A DNA stretch of 64,000 bases from Aerococcaceae bacterium DSM 111021 (GTDB taxonomy: Bacteria > Bacillota > Bacilli > Lactobacillales > Aerococcaceae), in the NCBI GenBank assembly GCA_020112395.1, contig JACCEK010000001.1, positions 434,001-498,000 on the forward strand, read 5' to 3'. Made by a program: the position numbers and the translations under genes. Shown in pieces: positions 16,647 to 26,298 of this stretch (position 1 is its first letter; the number at the start of each line of letters is the position of its first letter). The notes under the pieces are model-generated. The model saw nothing but the letters and a program-made list of their open reading frames with translations. It was not told the origin of the DNA and searched no databases.

Positions 16647-18830
16647 TTACTTGAATATATCTGTTAACTTATTTTTATAAGTGATGTAAAGATTTTTCAT
16701 AGCTCTAGAACTAGCAGTATATAAAATTCGTTTATCACGTTGTGTCATATAATTATCGTCTGATGCATTATGAATTAAAACATTATCAAACTCTAATCCT
16801 TTCGACAAACTAATAGGTATAACATTCATATTTAACTTTTCGAGTTGTTTTTTGTCGATTAAAGCCTCGAGATATTCAGCCTCTTCCATTGTTTTTGTAA
16901 TAATGGTTAATTTCATTTCGTCTAATTCATGATTGATATCTTTAAGTAGATTTAAATAATCTTCAGATGTATTAATTTCAAACATCTTTGGTTCACTTCC
17001 AGCTGGGCGGATTGGTACTATTTCCCATGATTCATTATTCGTTGCTAGGCGGTTGAATAGTCTAGTTATTGATCCACTTGAACGGTAGCTGTTAACTAAT
17101 TGGTATAGTTTAACTTGTTCTGATCGACTTGAGAAGTTAGCTATAATATCATTAAACTGAATGTTAGCATTAAAAATCGCTTGGTTCTCATCCCCAACCA
17201 TAGTAAACGCACTTCTCGGGAATAGACTAGCTAATAATCTAATTTGTGCTGCTGTGTAATCTTGAACTTCATCAACTAAAACAAATTTCATTTTTGGTAT
17301 AGCTATCTTTTCGATATATCGATTATAGATGTATAGCATGACTACTCCCTCATCCATATTCACTGTTCCATCTTGATTGAATTGATACTCTTCATTCGTA
17401 TATTGAGTATATAAATTTGAAAATATAGCTCGTAAATTAATCCATGATAAATCATTCAGTTCTCGCGTTACTTTACTGTATTGAATACGCACGTACCTAT
17501 TCGCATATTTATTAATTGTATGTTCTGAATCATCAGTGATTAATTCATTAAAGAACTTTTGCTGTAAAGATTCTGGTAAGGACATAACTCTATCAATAAT
17601 CGTTGTTTTCTTAGCTTGTTTTGTCATTCTTCTTTGCCAATTACTTGCTAACAACTGTCTAGTTGCTTGCATACGGACAATTAGCGGTGAGCTGTCCGGC
17701 GTTTCTTTAAAAGTACTTAATATCCTATTAGGTGAGACAATTACTTTGTCTTTACGTAATATTGGCTCAAAAAAATCCATCTGATTCAAAATTAACTCCT
17801 CAGCATTATCAATAAAATCAACAAAAGATTCATTGCGAATAATTTCAGTTTGTTGAGGTACATCATGTTGACTAATACGATGGAAATATGCTTGTTCACT
17901 TTCAAGCTTCAACGTTAAGTTTTTATCAACGAATTGAAGGAGTGTCATATTTAAAGGTGTTCTCTCTCCCAAGGAAGGTAAAACATTCGAAATATACGAT
18001 ACAAAATGCTCATTTGGTGAAAGGATTAAGATATTATCCGATGTTATTTCTTTACGATACGAATAAAGTAAATAAGCTATACGTTGCATAATTGTAGATG
18101 TTTTTCCACTTCCTGCAACACCATTGACTAAAATAATGGGATGCTGGGTGTCACGAATAATAACATTTTGTTCACTTTGAATCGTTGATGTAATATCTTG
18201 CATCAAGTTAGAACTATCCTGTTCTAATGCTTCTAATAGCACATCATCTTGTATAGCAACTGATGTATCAAAAAACTTCAATAAAGTATCTTTTTCAATA
18301 ACGAATTGTCTACGTTTATCGATTTCAACGTCTATTGTATGGTCATTTACCACATACGAGGATTCGCCCGTTGTATTATTATAAAATAATTCCGCTATAG
18401 GTGAACGCCAATCATATACAAACTTTTCATTATTATCATCGCCAAAACTATTAATTCCAATATAGAATGATTCTGCCGCTTCTCCATCTAAAAAATCAAC
18501 GTTTATTTTTCCAAAATATGGGGCTTCAAGCGATCTATGTACATTCTCTAATATCCTTTCAGAAGATATAATTCTAGAATTCATTTGGTCTATTTCTCTG
18601 TTCTTCATCTCAATTGTCGAGAAAGTATCCATATTGTCAGCAAAACTACTGAAATCAATTCTAACATCTTCGGACATCTTTTGAACAAAAGCAAGACCAT
18701 CTTCACGTGCTTCTTTTATAAATGCTGTTAACTCTTCTCGGCTTTGTAACATTTTGTTGTATACAAAGTCTAAATAATCAGCTTCAAAAGCAAATTCTTT
18801 CTCGTAATCATGCGTACTGTTCTGAGTCAT
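16647..18830 (-). CDS. helD: HelD-like UvrD/Rep-family helicase (RNA polymerase recycling factor)
   Basis: ATPase of the HelD family, which in Bacillus binds RNA polymerase and releases it from DNA and nascent RNA. The 727 residues include an N-terminal alpha-helical arm (residues 1-110, rich in Glu/Lys), Walker A GVAGSGKTST near residue 238, Walker B LVDEVQDYTAAQ, QLVNSYRSSGSI, motif V LSKGLEFDNVLI and motif VI LYTASSRAMKNL near the C-terminus. Length and architecture match Firmicute HelD rather than UvrD or PcrA, which are separate replication/repair helicases. Ribosome binding site AAAGGGG. Monocistronic. Confidence 0.9.
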   Translation of the reverse strand: MTQNSTHDYEKEFAFEADYLDFVYNKMLQSREELTAFIKEAREDGLAFVQKMSEDVRIDFSSFADNMDTFSTIEMKNREIDQMNSRIISSERILENVHRSLEAPYFGKINVDFLDGEAAESFYIGINSFGDDNNEKFVYDWRSPIAELFYNNTTGESSYVVNDHTIDVEIDKRRQFVIEKDTLLKFFDTSVAIQDDVLLEALEQDSSNLMQDITSTIQSEQNVIIRDTQHPIILVNGVAGSGKTSTIMQRIAYLLYSYRKEITSDNILILSPNEHFVSYISNVLPSLGERTPLNMTLLQFVDKNLTLKLESEQAYFHRISQHDVPQQTEIIRNESFVDFIDNAEELILNQMDFFEPILRKDKVIVSPNRILSTFKETPDSSPLIVRMQATRQLLASNWQRRMTKQAKKTTIIDRVMSLPESLQQKFFNELITDDSEHTINKYANRYVRIQYSKVTRELNDLSWINLRAIFSNLYTQYTNEEYQFNQDGTVNMDEGVVMLYIYNRYIEKIAIPKMKFVLVDEVQDYTAAQIRLLASLFPRSAFTMVGDENQAIFNANIQFNDIIANFSSRSEQVKLYQLVNSYRSSGSITRLFNRLATNNESWEIVPIRPAGSEPKMFEINTSEDYLNLLKDINHELDEMKLTIITKTMEEAEYLEALIDKKQLEKLNMNVIPISLSKGLEFDNVLIHNASDDNYMTQRDKRILYTASSRAMKNLYITYKNKLTDIFK

Positions 18831-18920
18831 ATACTACATTCCCCTTTTCTTTACTGTATCTTGTTGCGAAATTGCCGGATAGCTATCTTATACTGATTAG
18901 CGATATAAAGCAACAACAAA

Positions 18921-18959
18921 ATAGCTACCGTTAGCTAAAAAGCAGTTAACGATAGCTAT
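18921..18959 (-). terminator. Terminator after the HesB-like gene
   Basis: Minus strand ATAGCTATCGTTAACT / AGCTAACGGTAGCTAT, imperfect 16-bp stem, then TTTTG. Confidence 0.65.
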
Positions 18960-18984
18960 AACGTTAATTAAATTCTGGTAAATA

Positions 18985-19323
18985 TTAGTTTAAATCCACG
19001 CCATCTTTGCGATAGATGTATTTTGGTTCATTTAATTCATCATTAAAAGATACAACTAAATCATGCTCTCGGAAAAACCATTCATCATCTTTCTCAACAA
19101 AGAATAATAAACCATTCTCTGAAGTAAACTCTACAAGTGTAGAACGTGGTTCAGATGGTTCAATTTGTAGAGCAAATGATTCATGTACGGGACTACTTCC
19201 ATAAATCATTGCTTTAAATCGAATCCCTGCACCCTCAGCACGACCCACTTCTTCTTCGAACCACTTGATTGCTTTATCTTCAATAATTAATTCCATATGT
19301 ATGTGCGCGACTAAAAAAGTCAC
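18985..19323 (-). CDS. HesB/IscA-like domain protein (YneR family)
   Basis: Small protein of the HesB-like YneR family, related in fold to Fe-S assembly A-type carriers. The core ELIIEDKAIKWFEEEV, GIRFKAMIYG and ENGLLFFVEKDDEWF segments match this family; the three cysteines that bind Fe-S in IscA are absent, so iron-sulfur transfer should not be assumed. Start is uncertain: the GTG at 19323 follows AAAGGAGG by only two bases, whereas the ATG at 19296 (MELIIEDKA, the usual family start) has no good binding site. No partner gene is evident. Confidence 0.78.
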   Translation of the reverse strand: MTFLVAHIHMELIIEDKAIKWFEEEVGRAEGAGIRFKAMIYGSSPVHESFALQIEPSEPRSTLVEFTSENGLLFFVEKDDEWFFREHDLVVSFNDELNEPKYIYRKDGVDLN

Positions 19324-19392
19324 TTCCTCCTTTATAAATATCTTTAGTTAAAGTATAAATGACTTTTATGACAATAACCACTTTTTTGATTA

Positions 19393-20022
19393 TTAAACAA
19401 GTTCATGCTGATAAGCATATATTGTTGCTTGTGTTCGATCATTCACTTCAAGCTTTGATAATATATTTGAAACATGCGTTTTTACTGTTTTTAATGTAAT
19501 AAATAGCTCATCGGCAATTTCTTGATTCGTATATCCCTTAGATACTAAAAGTAATACTTCTAATTCTCGATTTGTTAAATCATCATGTGCTTGTTTTTGT
19601 CGTGACTTATCTTCATATTCTAATAACTTGCTCGTCACTTCGGGTCCCATCACTGTATCTCCACCGTAAGTTGCACGAATTGCATCGGCAATTTCACTTG
19701 CCGATGACGTTTTTAATAAATAACTTTTCGCTCCCGCTTTAATTGCAGGATACACTTTTTCATCATCGATAAAAGATGTGACAATAATTATCTTTGCTTC
19801 GGGCCACTCTTCCATTATCTTCTGTGTTGATTCAACGCCATCCATCACGTCCATAACGAGATCCATCAAGATGATATCTGGTTTTAAATCAAGTGCATGG
19901 TGATAACCCATTAATCCGTTCTCAGCTTCACCTATAACCTGGATATCTGGTTGTACGTTTAGATAAGATGATACACCTAAACGCACCATCTCGTGATCAT
20001 CCACTAGTAATACTTTAATCAT
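19393..20022 (-). CDS. liaR: LiaR-type response regulator
   Basis: NarL/FixJ-family transcription factor of the LiaFSR (VraSR-like) cell-envelope stress system. Receiver domain with acidic pair DD8-9, phospho-acceptor Asp54 ([11 protein letters not shown]) and [13 protein letters not shown]-terminal LuxR-type helix-turn-helix with [22 protein letters not shown] and [13 protein letters not shown]. Length 209 is normal. Its start overlaps the kinase stop by 4 bp. Known homologues respond to lipid-II-binding antibiotics and daptomycin. Target genes cannot be read from this window. Confidence 0.93.
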   Translation of the reverse strand: MIKVLLVDDHEMVRLGVSSYLNVQPDIQVIGEAENGLMGYHHALDLKPDIILMDLVMDVMDGVESTQKIMEEWPEAKIIIVTSFIDDEKVYPAIKAGAKSYLLKTSSASEIADAIRATYGGDTVMGPEVTSKLLEYEDKSRQKQAHDDLTNRELEVLLLVSKGYTNQEIADELFITLKTVKTHVSNILSKLEVNDRTQATIYAYQHELV

Positions 20023-21086
20023 AAATTAACCTCTCTTTTCGAAATTGGTATTTGTATATCTATAGATGTCCCTTTGCCATTCGAACTAATTAGATTCAAC
20101 GTTCCTCCTAGACTTTTAACACGTTCTTCCATATTACGAAGTCCATAGTTTCCTTTTTGTTTAGCTGTTTTCACATCAAAACCTTGACCATTATCAATGA
20201 TTTTCAATTGAATGGAATGGATATCTTGAGTTAAATAGATTTCGAATTTTGTCGCTTTTGAATGTCTCATTGTGTTAGACATCGCTTCTTGGACAATACG
20301 GAATAGATGATCTTCGATTCCACTATCAACTTTAACTGGTGCTAGACTCCAGTGGATTTCCATAGGTATCTTAGTATCCAATTCTTGTAATAGGTGTTTA
20401 ATACCTTGATCCAATCTTTGATCCAACAAATCTACAGGTCTCAGATGTAATAATAGAGCTCGCATTTCAGTCTGAGCATTACCTATAATTTCTTCGACTC
20501 GAATAACTGAATCATATATAGGCAATTCTTCTCTCTTAGTAACATCACTAATAGCTGATATCATCATTGTTGCAGCAAAAAGTTGCTGGCTAACCGAGTC
20601 ATGTAGCTCTCGAGCAATTCTGTTTCGTTCATTTTCTATAATTTCTTCTTTTGTATCTTCACCAACAAAAACAGGAGCAGCAGTGTACTCTTGTAAGTCC
20701 GAGGATAATTCAACAATCTTATCTCGTAAACGATTTATATCTTTCGAAGTTTGTCGTGAAGCGTCAAACCAATTGCCTCCTTGCAATTCTTTGCGAAAAA
20801 TTTCATTTTGATACTTACCTAATAACAACCAGTTTATTCGAGCTCTAATTTGTTCAAATGGCGAACTTAAAGCCACAGTTAGTATAATAGCAAGCACAAT
20901 ACTCAATGTTAAGATAGATGCGAGTATAATTAGATAAACTGGTATTTGGAAGAATTCAACGGTGAATACTTCAGATAGTGTTATTAATTTTAACTCATAA
21001 ATTAATAAACTAAAGATAATAACGATAACTGTCGTAAAGCTAAGAAATTGAAATAAGAATAAATGTGTCCATAAACGGAAATTCAT
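20019..21086 (-). CDS. liaS: LiaS-type sensor histidine kinase
   Basis: Membrane sensor kinase partner of LiaR. Two membrane helices (about residues 10-30 and 48-75) with a very short extracellular loop, the intramembrane-sensing layout, then a HAMP-like linker, the HisKA_3 dimerisation helix with [19 protein letters not shown] (phospho-His in ELHD), and an HATPase domain with [15 protein letters not shown] (N box) and DNGQGF and [12 protein letters not shown] (G boxes). 355 residues. Overlaps liaF and liaR by 4 bp each, so all three are translationally coupled. Confidence 0.93.
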   Translation of the reverse strand: MNFRLWTHLFLFQFLSFTTVIVIIFSLLIYELKLITLSEVFTVEFFQIPVYLIILASILTLSIVLAIILTVALSSPFEQIRARINWLLLGKYQNEIFRKELQGGNWFDASRQTSKDINRLRDKIVELSSDLQEYTAAPVFVGEDTKEEIIENERNRIARELHDSVSQQLFAATMMISAISDVTKREELPIYDSVIRVEEIIGNAQTEMRALLLHLRPVDLLDQRLDQGIKHLLQELDTKIPMEIHWSLAPVKVDSGIEDHLFRIVQEAMSNTMRHSKATKFEIYLTQDIHSIQLKIIDNGQGFDVKTAKQKGNYGLRNMEERVKSLGGTLNLISSNGKGTSIDIQIPISKREVNL

Positions 21087-21832
21087 AATATAATCACCTC
21101 AACATCTCCGAACGTAACCGATATTATCACATTAACTTTTCGATTTGAATTACTATAATCTGGACTCATCCAACGGAAATTGTCAGCAGTTAAAGAGTAT
21201 CTCTGCGATTCAAAAACAACCCCTCCAGAAATCGTACTGATATTTAACTTCACTCCAATTTCATTTGGGATTATCAACCGTGTTCGACCGAACATCTTTC
21301 TGATCACGATGGTTGTTTCACCTTGAGGTAAAATAGTATTTCCAAAATCTAAAATATGACTGCCTCCGAACATAACGATATTTACATCATCCCATTCGTA
21401 ATTCAACATCTTCTCTTTGTAAGATTCGAATATTGATTCTTGTTTTAATATCGTTCTTTGCTCACTCTGAGGTTCAATAAGTTGAATACCATAATAATTA
21501 CTTTCAGTTTTCTTAGGCAGGATTAAAGCATCTCTAAAGTGTATTAATTCATTGCCGTCCTTACTTTTAAATAATATTAAGAATAACACTATTGCTAGTA
21601 ACAATACCCAGATTGATCGAATCAAAAGCAAACTAAGTATTAATAAAAATAATCCAGCAACAAATATAAGTAGTCTAATAATCCGATTTCCAATAAATAA
21701 TCCGAAAATAAAAAAAATAAAGGAAAGTCCAACGAGTCCAAAAGTTTTCCAATCTAACAATATATCAAATAAAATAATGACAAGACTAATTGAAAATACA
21801 ATAAAAATGTTTTGTTTCAAAAATTTTTGCAT
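21083..21832 (-). CDS. liaF: LiaF-type membrane regulator of the Lia system
   Basis: Inhibitor/modulator of LiaS. About 249 residues: four closely packed N-terminal membrane helices (to about residue 105), then a soluble LiaF-like domain with NIVMFGGSHILDFGNTILP and GVKLNISTISGGVVFES ending in [11 protein letters not shown]. An in-frame frame extends 27 codons further, but the ATG at 21832 has GAGGTG upstream and lies correctly behind the promoter, so it is used. First gene of liaF-liaS-liaR. Confidence 0.9.
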   Translation of the reverse strand: MQKFLKQNIFIVFSISLVIILFDILLDWKTFGLVGLSFIFFIFGLFIGNRIIRLLIFVAGLFLLILSLLLIRSIWVLLLAIVLFLILFKSKDGNELIHFRDALILPKKTESNYYGIQLIEPQSEQRTILKQESIFESYKEKMLNYEWDDVNIVMFGGSHILDFGNTILPQGETTIVIRKMFGRTRLIIPNEIGVKLNISTISGGVVFESQRYSLTADNFRWMSPDYSNSNRKVNVIISVTFGDVEVIIL

Positions 21833-21857
21833 AAAAACACCTCTGTTCTCTAGAAAT

Positions 21858-21866
21858 ATTATAACA
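21858..21866 (-). promoter_or_regulatory. Extended -10 promoter of liaFSR
   Basis: Minus strand TGTTATAAT (TGn plus TATAAT), 26 bp upstream of the liaF start, with no clear -35; such promoters often depend on an activator. Confidence 0.6.
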
Positions 21867-21999
21867 GATTCCTGAGTAAAAAAAGAATCTTCCTTAATTT
21901 TAATATAGCCCAAAATACATCAGTATGTAAAAATAAAATAAATCGTTATATTTCTGCGGCAAGAACAGTTTAATAATGATGCGTTATAGTCACCTGCTT

Positions 22000-22205
22000 T
22001 CACTTAAAGTGAGGTACGGTAGAGTTGAGGTCGACTTTGCGTATATAAGTTCTAAGGAGCGAACAGCGATGTACAGATTCTGTAACACAGTGAGACGTAA
22101 GCACAATAAGTAGGCGGTAACCTAGGCGATTAACTGTAGTCGTCGTTCTCACTACGGTAACCGATTCATTCTCAGTGCAGTGAGCGAGTTGTTTTGTTTT
22201 CATAT
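22000..22205. other. Palindrome-rich intergenic segment of unknown nature
   Basis: Between liaF and greA lies a segment visibly richer in G+C than its surroundings. It contains a perfect 13-bp palindrome (tacagattctgta, 22072-22084), the direct repeat CGGTAACC at 22115-22122 and 22155-22162, and self-pairing GTGAG/CTCAC words. A 78-codon minus-strand frame covers it but lacks a plausible ribosome binding site and family resemblance; it is not called a gene. It could be a decayed small repeat element or a structured RNA. Confidence 0.4.
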
Positions 22206-22248
22206 AAAAAACAGGTCTGCCCTTTAAAAAGGACAAACCTGCTTTTAT
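22206..22248 (-). terminator. Terminator of greA
   Basis: Minus strand GCAGGTTTGTCC / GGGCAGACCTGT stem with some G-U pairs, then TTTTTT, just after greA. Confidence 0.75.
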
Positions 22249-22265
22249 TCATTCAATACAGACTA

Positions 22266-22748
22266 CTAATCAGCAGCTTCAATTTTGATGATTTTCACAT
22301 CAAATGATCCACCTGGAGTTTGAATTGAAACAACATCATTCAATTTACGTCCTAAAATAGCTTGTGCAATAGGCGAATCATTTGAAATCTTATAATCTAG
22401 TGGGTCTGCTTCAGCGCTACCTACAATTGTATACGTTTCTTCGTCCCCATCTGGCACTTCAACGAAAGTTACTTTACGACCTAAAGATACTTCATCTTTC
22501 GCAACATCTTTATCGTCAATAATTTCTGCAAAACGAATCATATTCTCGATACTCGAGATACGACCTTCTACAAATGCTTGCTCATCTTTAGCAGATTCGT
22601 ATTCAGAGTTCTCTGATAAATCCCCAAAACTTCTTGCAATTTTGATACGCTCGATAATTTCTTTACGTTTATTAACTTTTAAATCTTCTAATTCTAGTTC
22701 TAATTTCTCTTTACCTTCTAAAGTCATTGGATAGACCTTTTGATCCAT
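22266..22748 (-). CDS. greA: Transcription elongation factor GreA
   Basis: Enters the secondary channel of RNA polymerase and stimulates cleavage of backtracked RNA. The 160-residue protein has the N-terminal coiled coil with [26 protein letters not shown] and the tip acidic residues in [16 protein letters not shown], then the FKBP-like C-terminal domain ending [18 protein letters not shown] binding site. It follows mltG and udk on the same strand and has its own promoter in the 136-bp gap after udk. Confidence 0.97.
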   Translation of the reverse strand: MDQKVYPMTLEGKEKLELELEDLKVNKRKEIIERIKIARSFGDLSENSEYESAKDEQAFVEGRISSIENMIRFAEIIDDKDVAKDEVSLGRKVTFVEVPDGDEETYTIVGSAEADPLDYKISNDSPIAQAILGRKLNDVVSIQTPGGSFDVKIIKIEAAD

Positions 22749-22779
22749 GTGATTCTCTCCTTCTTGAAACGATAGGAAT

Positions 22780-22808
22780 AAGATAGCACGTTACATTCCA
22801 TATTTCAA
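22780..22808 (-). promoter_or_regulatory. Promoter of greA
   Basis: Minus strand TTGAAA (22808-22803), 17-bp spacer, TATCTT (22785-22780). Confidence 0.65.
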
Positions 22809-22884
22809 TATATATTTAGTTTTTTTATAAAAAAGAATTATAAATGACCGTAATATTACTTATAGGCTTCAATCATTTATCTCA

Positions 22885-23511
22885 TTATTTTTGATTCAAG
22901 ATTGTTCCAATCTTCGTTGTTAATAAGTCAATTGCAACTTGATTGTAACCACCTTCTGGCACAATAATATCAGCATAACGTTTAGTAGGTTCAATGAATT
23001 GATGAAACATCGGTTTTACTACTTCAACATATTGCGTAATGACTGATTCAACCGTTCTACCTCGTTCATTAATATCACGAAGTATTCTTCTCGCTAGACG
23101 GATATCATCGTCTGTATCGACATATACCTTAATGTCCATTAGATCACGGATGCGTTTATCATCCAAAATTAATATACCTTCAACAATGATTACATCTCGT
23201 GAAACTTCTTTGACAGTTTTAGAACTGCGCGTGTGATTAGTAAAATCATACACAGGTTTCTCGATAGCTCCCCCATCAATCAAAGTTACTAAATGTTCAT
23301 AAAACAAATCGTTATCAAACGCTAAAGGGTGATCGTAATTTGTTTTTAGTCGTTCTTCAAACGGTAATTCACTTTGGTTTTTATAATAATGATCTTGCTG
23401 TAACAACATTACTGATAGTCCTTCGAAAGTCTCAAGTATACGACTACTTACACTCGACTTCCCACTCCCAGAACCACCGGAAACGCCAATTACTACTGGT
23501 TTCGTCCCCAT
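22885..23511 (-). CDS. udk: Uridine kinase
   Basis: Phosphorylates uridine and cytidine to the monophosphates (pyrimidine salvage). P-loop [14 protein letters not shown] at residues 9-22, [29 protein letters not shown] and [19 protein letters not shown] are all characteristic. A TTG two codons upstream is in frame, but the ATG at 23511 is preferred because it is better spaced from the weak GCGAG site; product 208 residues. mltG-udk is the standard Firmicute neighbourhood. Confidence 0.96.
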   Translation of the reverse strand: MGTKPVVIGVSGGSGSGKSSVSSRILETFEGLSVMLLQQDHYYKNQSELPFEERLKTNYDHPLAFDNDLFYEHLVTLIDGGAIEKPVYDFTNHTRSSKTVKEVSRDVIIVEGILILDDKRIRDLMDIKVYVDTDDDIRLARRILRDINERGRTVESVITQYVEVVKPMFHQFIEPTKRYADIIVPEGGYNQVAIDLLTTKIGTILNQK

Positions 23512-23564
23512 AAACAATCTCGCTTTCTATATTTAATTATTACTTTAGATGAGTTTTGTATTTT

Positions 23565-24797
23565 TTACTCAGCTTGGTCCTCTGTAATTTCTTCGACCTC
23601 AACATCTTCTTCGTTATTTACACTCTCATCATCAGCTACTTCAGCTTCGATAGATGCTTGTCGGCTATTAACATACTCTTCGACTAAGGCATCATGCTCT
23701 TCGATCGTACTTGAATAATAAATTTCTTGCGTATCAATATCAGCAACAAAATAGTAATAATCATTCCAAGTAGGATAAATAGCTGCAACAATTGCTTGAT
23801 AACTCGGTGTTCCAATTGGACCCGGTGTGATTCCATCATACATATATAAGTTATATGGAGAATCAACTTCTAAATCTGTATATGTAACAAACTCTCTATG
23901 TTCACCTAGAGCGTACAATACTGTGACGTCAGATTGTAATGGCATTCCCACTTCTAAGCGGTTATAGAACACGCCTGAGACAATGCCACGATCCTCTTCT
24001 GTAATTGCTTCCCGCTCAATAATCGATGCAAGAGATAATACCTCGTGATAAGAAAGATAAGTATTATCTAAATCATCCACTAATCGTTGATAATTTAAGT
24101 TAGATGCTCCAACCATTTCAGTTATTAATTCTTTTGCCGTCATTCCTACAAAATAATCATAAGTAGCGGGGAATAAATAGCCCTCTAATGTATAGATTAG
24201 GTTCTCTAACTGGGTAACTTCTTCAAGCAATGATGGGAATTGACTTTGGAGTGAAGCAATGAACTCTTCATCTTGCACAGTTTCCATAAATTCTTCTTCA
24301 GTAATAGCTGTATTTTCATTAACTACTGAAGCAATTTCCTCAATGGTTGCTCCCTCAATGACTGTAACTGTTGTATCTGCATCTACAAAGATAGGTTCTC
24401 CACCTGCTTGGATAGTTTCTAGAACTTGCTCTGCATCCATTGACGGTGAAAACTCATAATGTCCAGCTTGTAGTGCTTCTTCGTTATTCGCCTTCATATA
24501 AATCCCGAAAATATCGGCTTGGCGTATAATACCATTCTCTTTTAAAATATCAGCTACATCATCGGATGTACTATCAAATGGAATTGTTACTTCTGTTATT
24601 TGATTATTATCCGAATTAACAGGACTTAAAGCTTTTGTTATATAAAAATATCCAAAAACAACTGTACTTATTGTAATAACTATAATAAGTAAAATTATGA
24701 TTCGGACGATCCGATTCGTCCATAATCTTTCTTTGACTCTTTCGGTCTCAGTCTCCTTGGCTCGTTGTTTTATATCTTCCCAAGATTCTTTTGACAT
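23565..24797 (-). CDS. mltG: Endolytic murein transglycosylase MltG
   Basis: Membrane-anchored transglycosylase that cuts nascent glycan strands and terminates their elongation. Single membrane helix at about residues 28-53 after a basic cytosolic N-terminus, a LysM-like region, and the catalytic YceG domain with LASIIEREAITEEDR (catalytic Glu), FYNRLEVGMPLQSD, SPYNLYMYDGITPGPIGTPS and DYYYFVAD. The 410-residue product ends in a strongly acidic tail (about 40 residues, rich in Glu/Asp). Upstream of udk and greA. Confidence 0.95.
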   Translation of the reverse strand: MSKESWEDIKQRAKETETERVKERLWTNRIVRIIILLIIVITISTVVFGYFYITKALSPVNSDNNQITEVTIPFDSTSDDVADILKENGIIRQADIFGIYMKANNEEALQAGHYEFSPSMDAEQVLETIQAGGEPIFVDADTTVTVIEGATIEEIASVVNENTAITEEEFMETVQDEEFIASLQSQFPSLLEEVTQLENLIYTLEGYLFPATYDYFVGMTAKELITEMVGASNLNYQRLVDDLDNTYLSYHEVLSLASIIEREAITEEDRGIVSGVFYNRLEVGMPLQSDVTVLYALGEHREFVTYTDLEVDSPYNLYMYDGITPGPIGTPSYQAIVAAIYPTWNDYYYFVADIDTQEIYYSSTIEEHDALVEEYVNSRQASIEAEVADDESVNNEEDVEVEEITEDQAE

Positions 24798-24882
24798 AGT
24801 CTCTCCTTTATTGTGAACATTTTATACTGAAAGATTATAACAAATATGCATTAGTATTACCATAAAACTTCTATTACAAAAA

Positions 24883-24915
24883 CATCACACTTTTACCGAC
24901 TGGTAAATGTGTGAC
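24883..24915 (-). terminator. Terminator of the ireB-ruvX-yrzB operon
   Basis: Minus strand GTCACACATTTACC / GGTAAAAGTGTGAT stem followed by TTTTTG. Confidence 0.75.
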
Positions 24916-24943
24916 GTATTATAAATCATTCTATTGTTTTTAA

Positions 24944-25246
24944 TTACTCGTCTTCATCCAATAAGAACGTATTCAGAACTTCTTCAACCATATCCCATTC
25001 TTCTTCATTTTGGATAGGTTGTAGAGCACCAGTCGTTCCATCAGCAGCTTCCGTGTATGAAAATGCTTGTAATTCAACATCTTCTTCATCAATTGTACCT
25101 GCTGGATATACTAAGACATAACTCTTTTTGAAGTCTTCCGAATCAAAAGTGAATAAAATCTCATAAAGAGACTCATTCCCTTCTTCATCAAAGATAGTAA
25201 TATATTCATGTTCATTATGATGTTCGTGGTTGTGTTCGTTGTCCAT
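24944..25246 (-). CDS. DUF1292 family protein (YrzB)
   Basis: Small acidic protein of the DUF1292/YrzB family, function unknown. Its 100 residues begin with a His-rich stretch (MDNEHNHEHHNEHEY) and continue with ITIFDEEGNESLYEILFTF, which is the family core. Ends FLLDEDE. The conserved cluster ireB-ruvX-yrzB after alaS is standard in Bacillus and lactic acid bacteria. The His-rich N-terminus might bind metal, but this is only suggestive. Confidence 0.9.
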   Translation of the reverse strand: MDNEHNHEHHNEHEYITIFDEEGNESLYEILFTFDSEDFKKSYVLVYPAGTIDEEDVELQAFSYTEAADGTTGALQPIQNEEEWDMVEEVLNTFLLDEDE

Positions 25247-25266
25247 ATTTAAGTAATCTCCTTATA

Positions 25267-25707
25267 TTATAGTTGTGGTTGTGAATCTAAATAATTTTGT
25301 AAAATAATAACAGCTGCTACTTTATCAATGACTTGTTTACGTTTCTTCCGAGAAACATTCCCCTCATTAATCAACATTTTTTCAGCTTGAGAAGTTGTTA
25401 ATCGCTCATCTTGATAAACAATTTTAATATCTGGATGATGTTCTTTAACAAGTTCTCCAAATCGCATTGATGCTTCTGCTCTTGGCCCAATCGAGTTATT
25501 CATATTTTTTGGCAAGCCTATGACAACTGTACTGACATTTTCTGATTTAATAATTTCATTAAGACGGTCAATCCCAAATTCATTCGCATCTTCATCAATT
25601 CGTATCGTTTCCAAGCCTTGAGCTGTCCAACCGAGTAAGTCGCTTAAAGCAACGCCAACAGTCTTAGAACCAACATCTAGTCCCATAGATCTTTGATATT
25701 TGCTCAT
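25267..25707 (-). CDS. ruvX: Holliday junction resolvase-like protein RuvX (YqgF)
   Basis: RNase H-fold nuclease family implicated in 16S rRNA 5' maturation and DNA recombination. The 146-residue product shows [16 protein letters not shown] (first catalytic Asp), [36 protein letters not shown] (DERLTT motif with second acidic residues) and [13 protein letters not shown] with the last catalytic Asp. Starts within the stop region of ireB (1-bp overlap). Confidence 0.95.
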   Translation of the reverse strand: MSKYQRSMGLDVGSKTVGVALSDLLGWTAQGLETIRIDEDANEFGIDRLNEIIKSENVSTVVIGLPKNMNNSIGPRAEASMRFGELVKEHHPDIKIVYQDERLTTSQAEKMLINEGNVSRKKRKQVIDKVAAVIILQNYLDSQPQL

Positions 25708-25967
25708 TAACGTTCTTCTTGTGTTAGATAAAATTCAACTAACTTCTCCATAATCTCATCACGTTCATGGCGACGTATTAAGTTACGTGCATCACGGTGA
25801 CGAGGTATATATGCAGGGTCTCCAGAAAGTAAATAACCAACTATTTGATTAATTGGGTCATACCCTTTTTCTTCAAGTGCGCTATAGACTATCTCCAATG
25901 TTTCTCTAACTGTGTGTTTATTTATATCGTCCAGTTTGAATAATATTGTTTCATCTAATGATTGCAT
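25707..25967 (-). CDS. ireB: IreB family regulatory phosphoprotein (DUF965)
   Basis: Small substrate of the PASTA kinase IreK/PrkC; in Enterococcus faecalis IreB negatively controls cephalosporin resistance. The product shows the family hallmark [49 protein letters not shown], quoted here in part as [13 protein letters not shown]. The start at 25967 (MQSLDETIL, 86 residues) is preferred because GGTGA is five bases away and the family aligns there; the ATG seven codons upstream has no binding site. The N-terminal Ser/Thr residues are the likely phosphorylation sites. Confidence 0.95.
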   Translation of the reverse strand: MQSLDETILFKLDDINKHTVRETLEIVYSALEEKGYDPINQIVGYLLSGDPAYIPRHRDARNLIRRHERDEIMEKLVEFYLTQEER

Positions 25968-26148
25968 CGCTTTCACCAAACCTTTCATATCTGTAAAGCC
26001 ATCGATTTTTGACCATTGCGATGTACTTCAAGTTAACAACATTCTAACATACTTTGAGTATAAATACTCACCAAATACAATTGTAAAATAGATTTTGTAA
26101 AGAGAATGTCATAATTCCCTTATAATAAACTAATAGATTCAAAATCGT

Positions 26149-26272
26149 TGTGTGAAGCGCAATGAGAAAAAACTATTTTCTTTAATTAGAACGGCTCATT
26201 TGCAATCTATCTAAAGATAGCATAGAAATTCATAGTGAACCCTTCCCTAGTTAATATCGTTGCTTTCACACA
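26149..26272. other. Structured intergenic element between alaS and ireB
   Basis: A 310-bp gap between alaS and ireB contains nested inverted repeats: outer TGTGTGAAGC (26149-26158) with GCTTTCACACA (26262-26272), inner GCAATGAG with CTCATTTGC, and a perfect CTATCT/AGATAG hairpin. The set could fold as a branched RNA on either strand. A TATAAT lies at 26121-26126 on the plus strand, without a convincing -35. No ORF, T-box or known riboswitch motif is visible. Confidence 0.4.
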
Positions 26273-26298
26273 TTAATGAGTTTTTATATTAGATAAAA

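Noticed and set aside
22000-22236. 78-codon minus-strand frame
   Set aside because: No ribosome binding site or family match, and the region is palindrome-rich; likely non-coding.
26149-26272. T-box or known riboswitch in the alaS-ireB gap
   Set aside because: No GGTGG..CCGCG box or other class motif; alaS has its own T-box at its 5' end.
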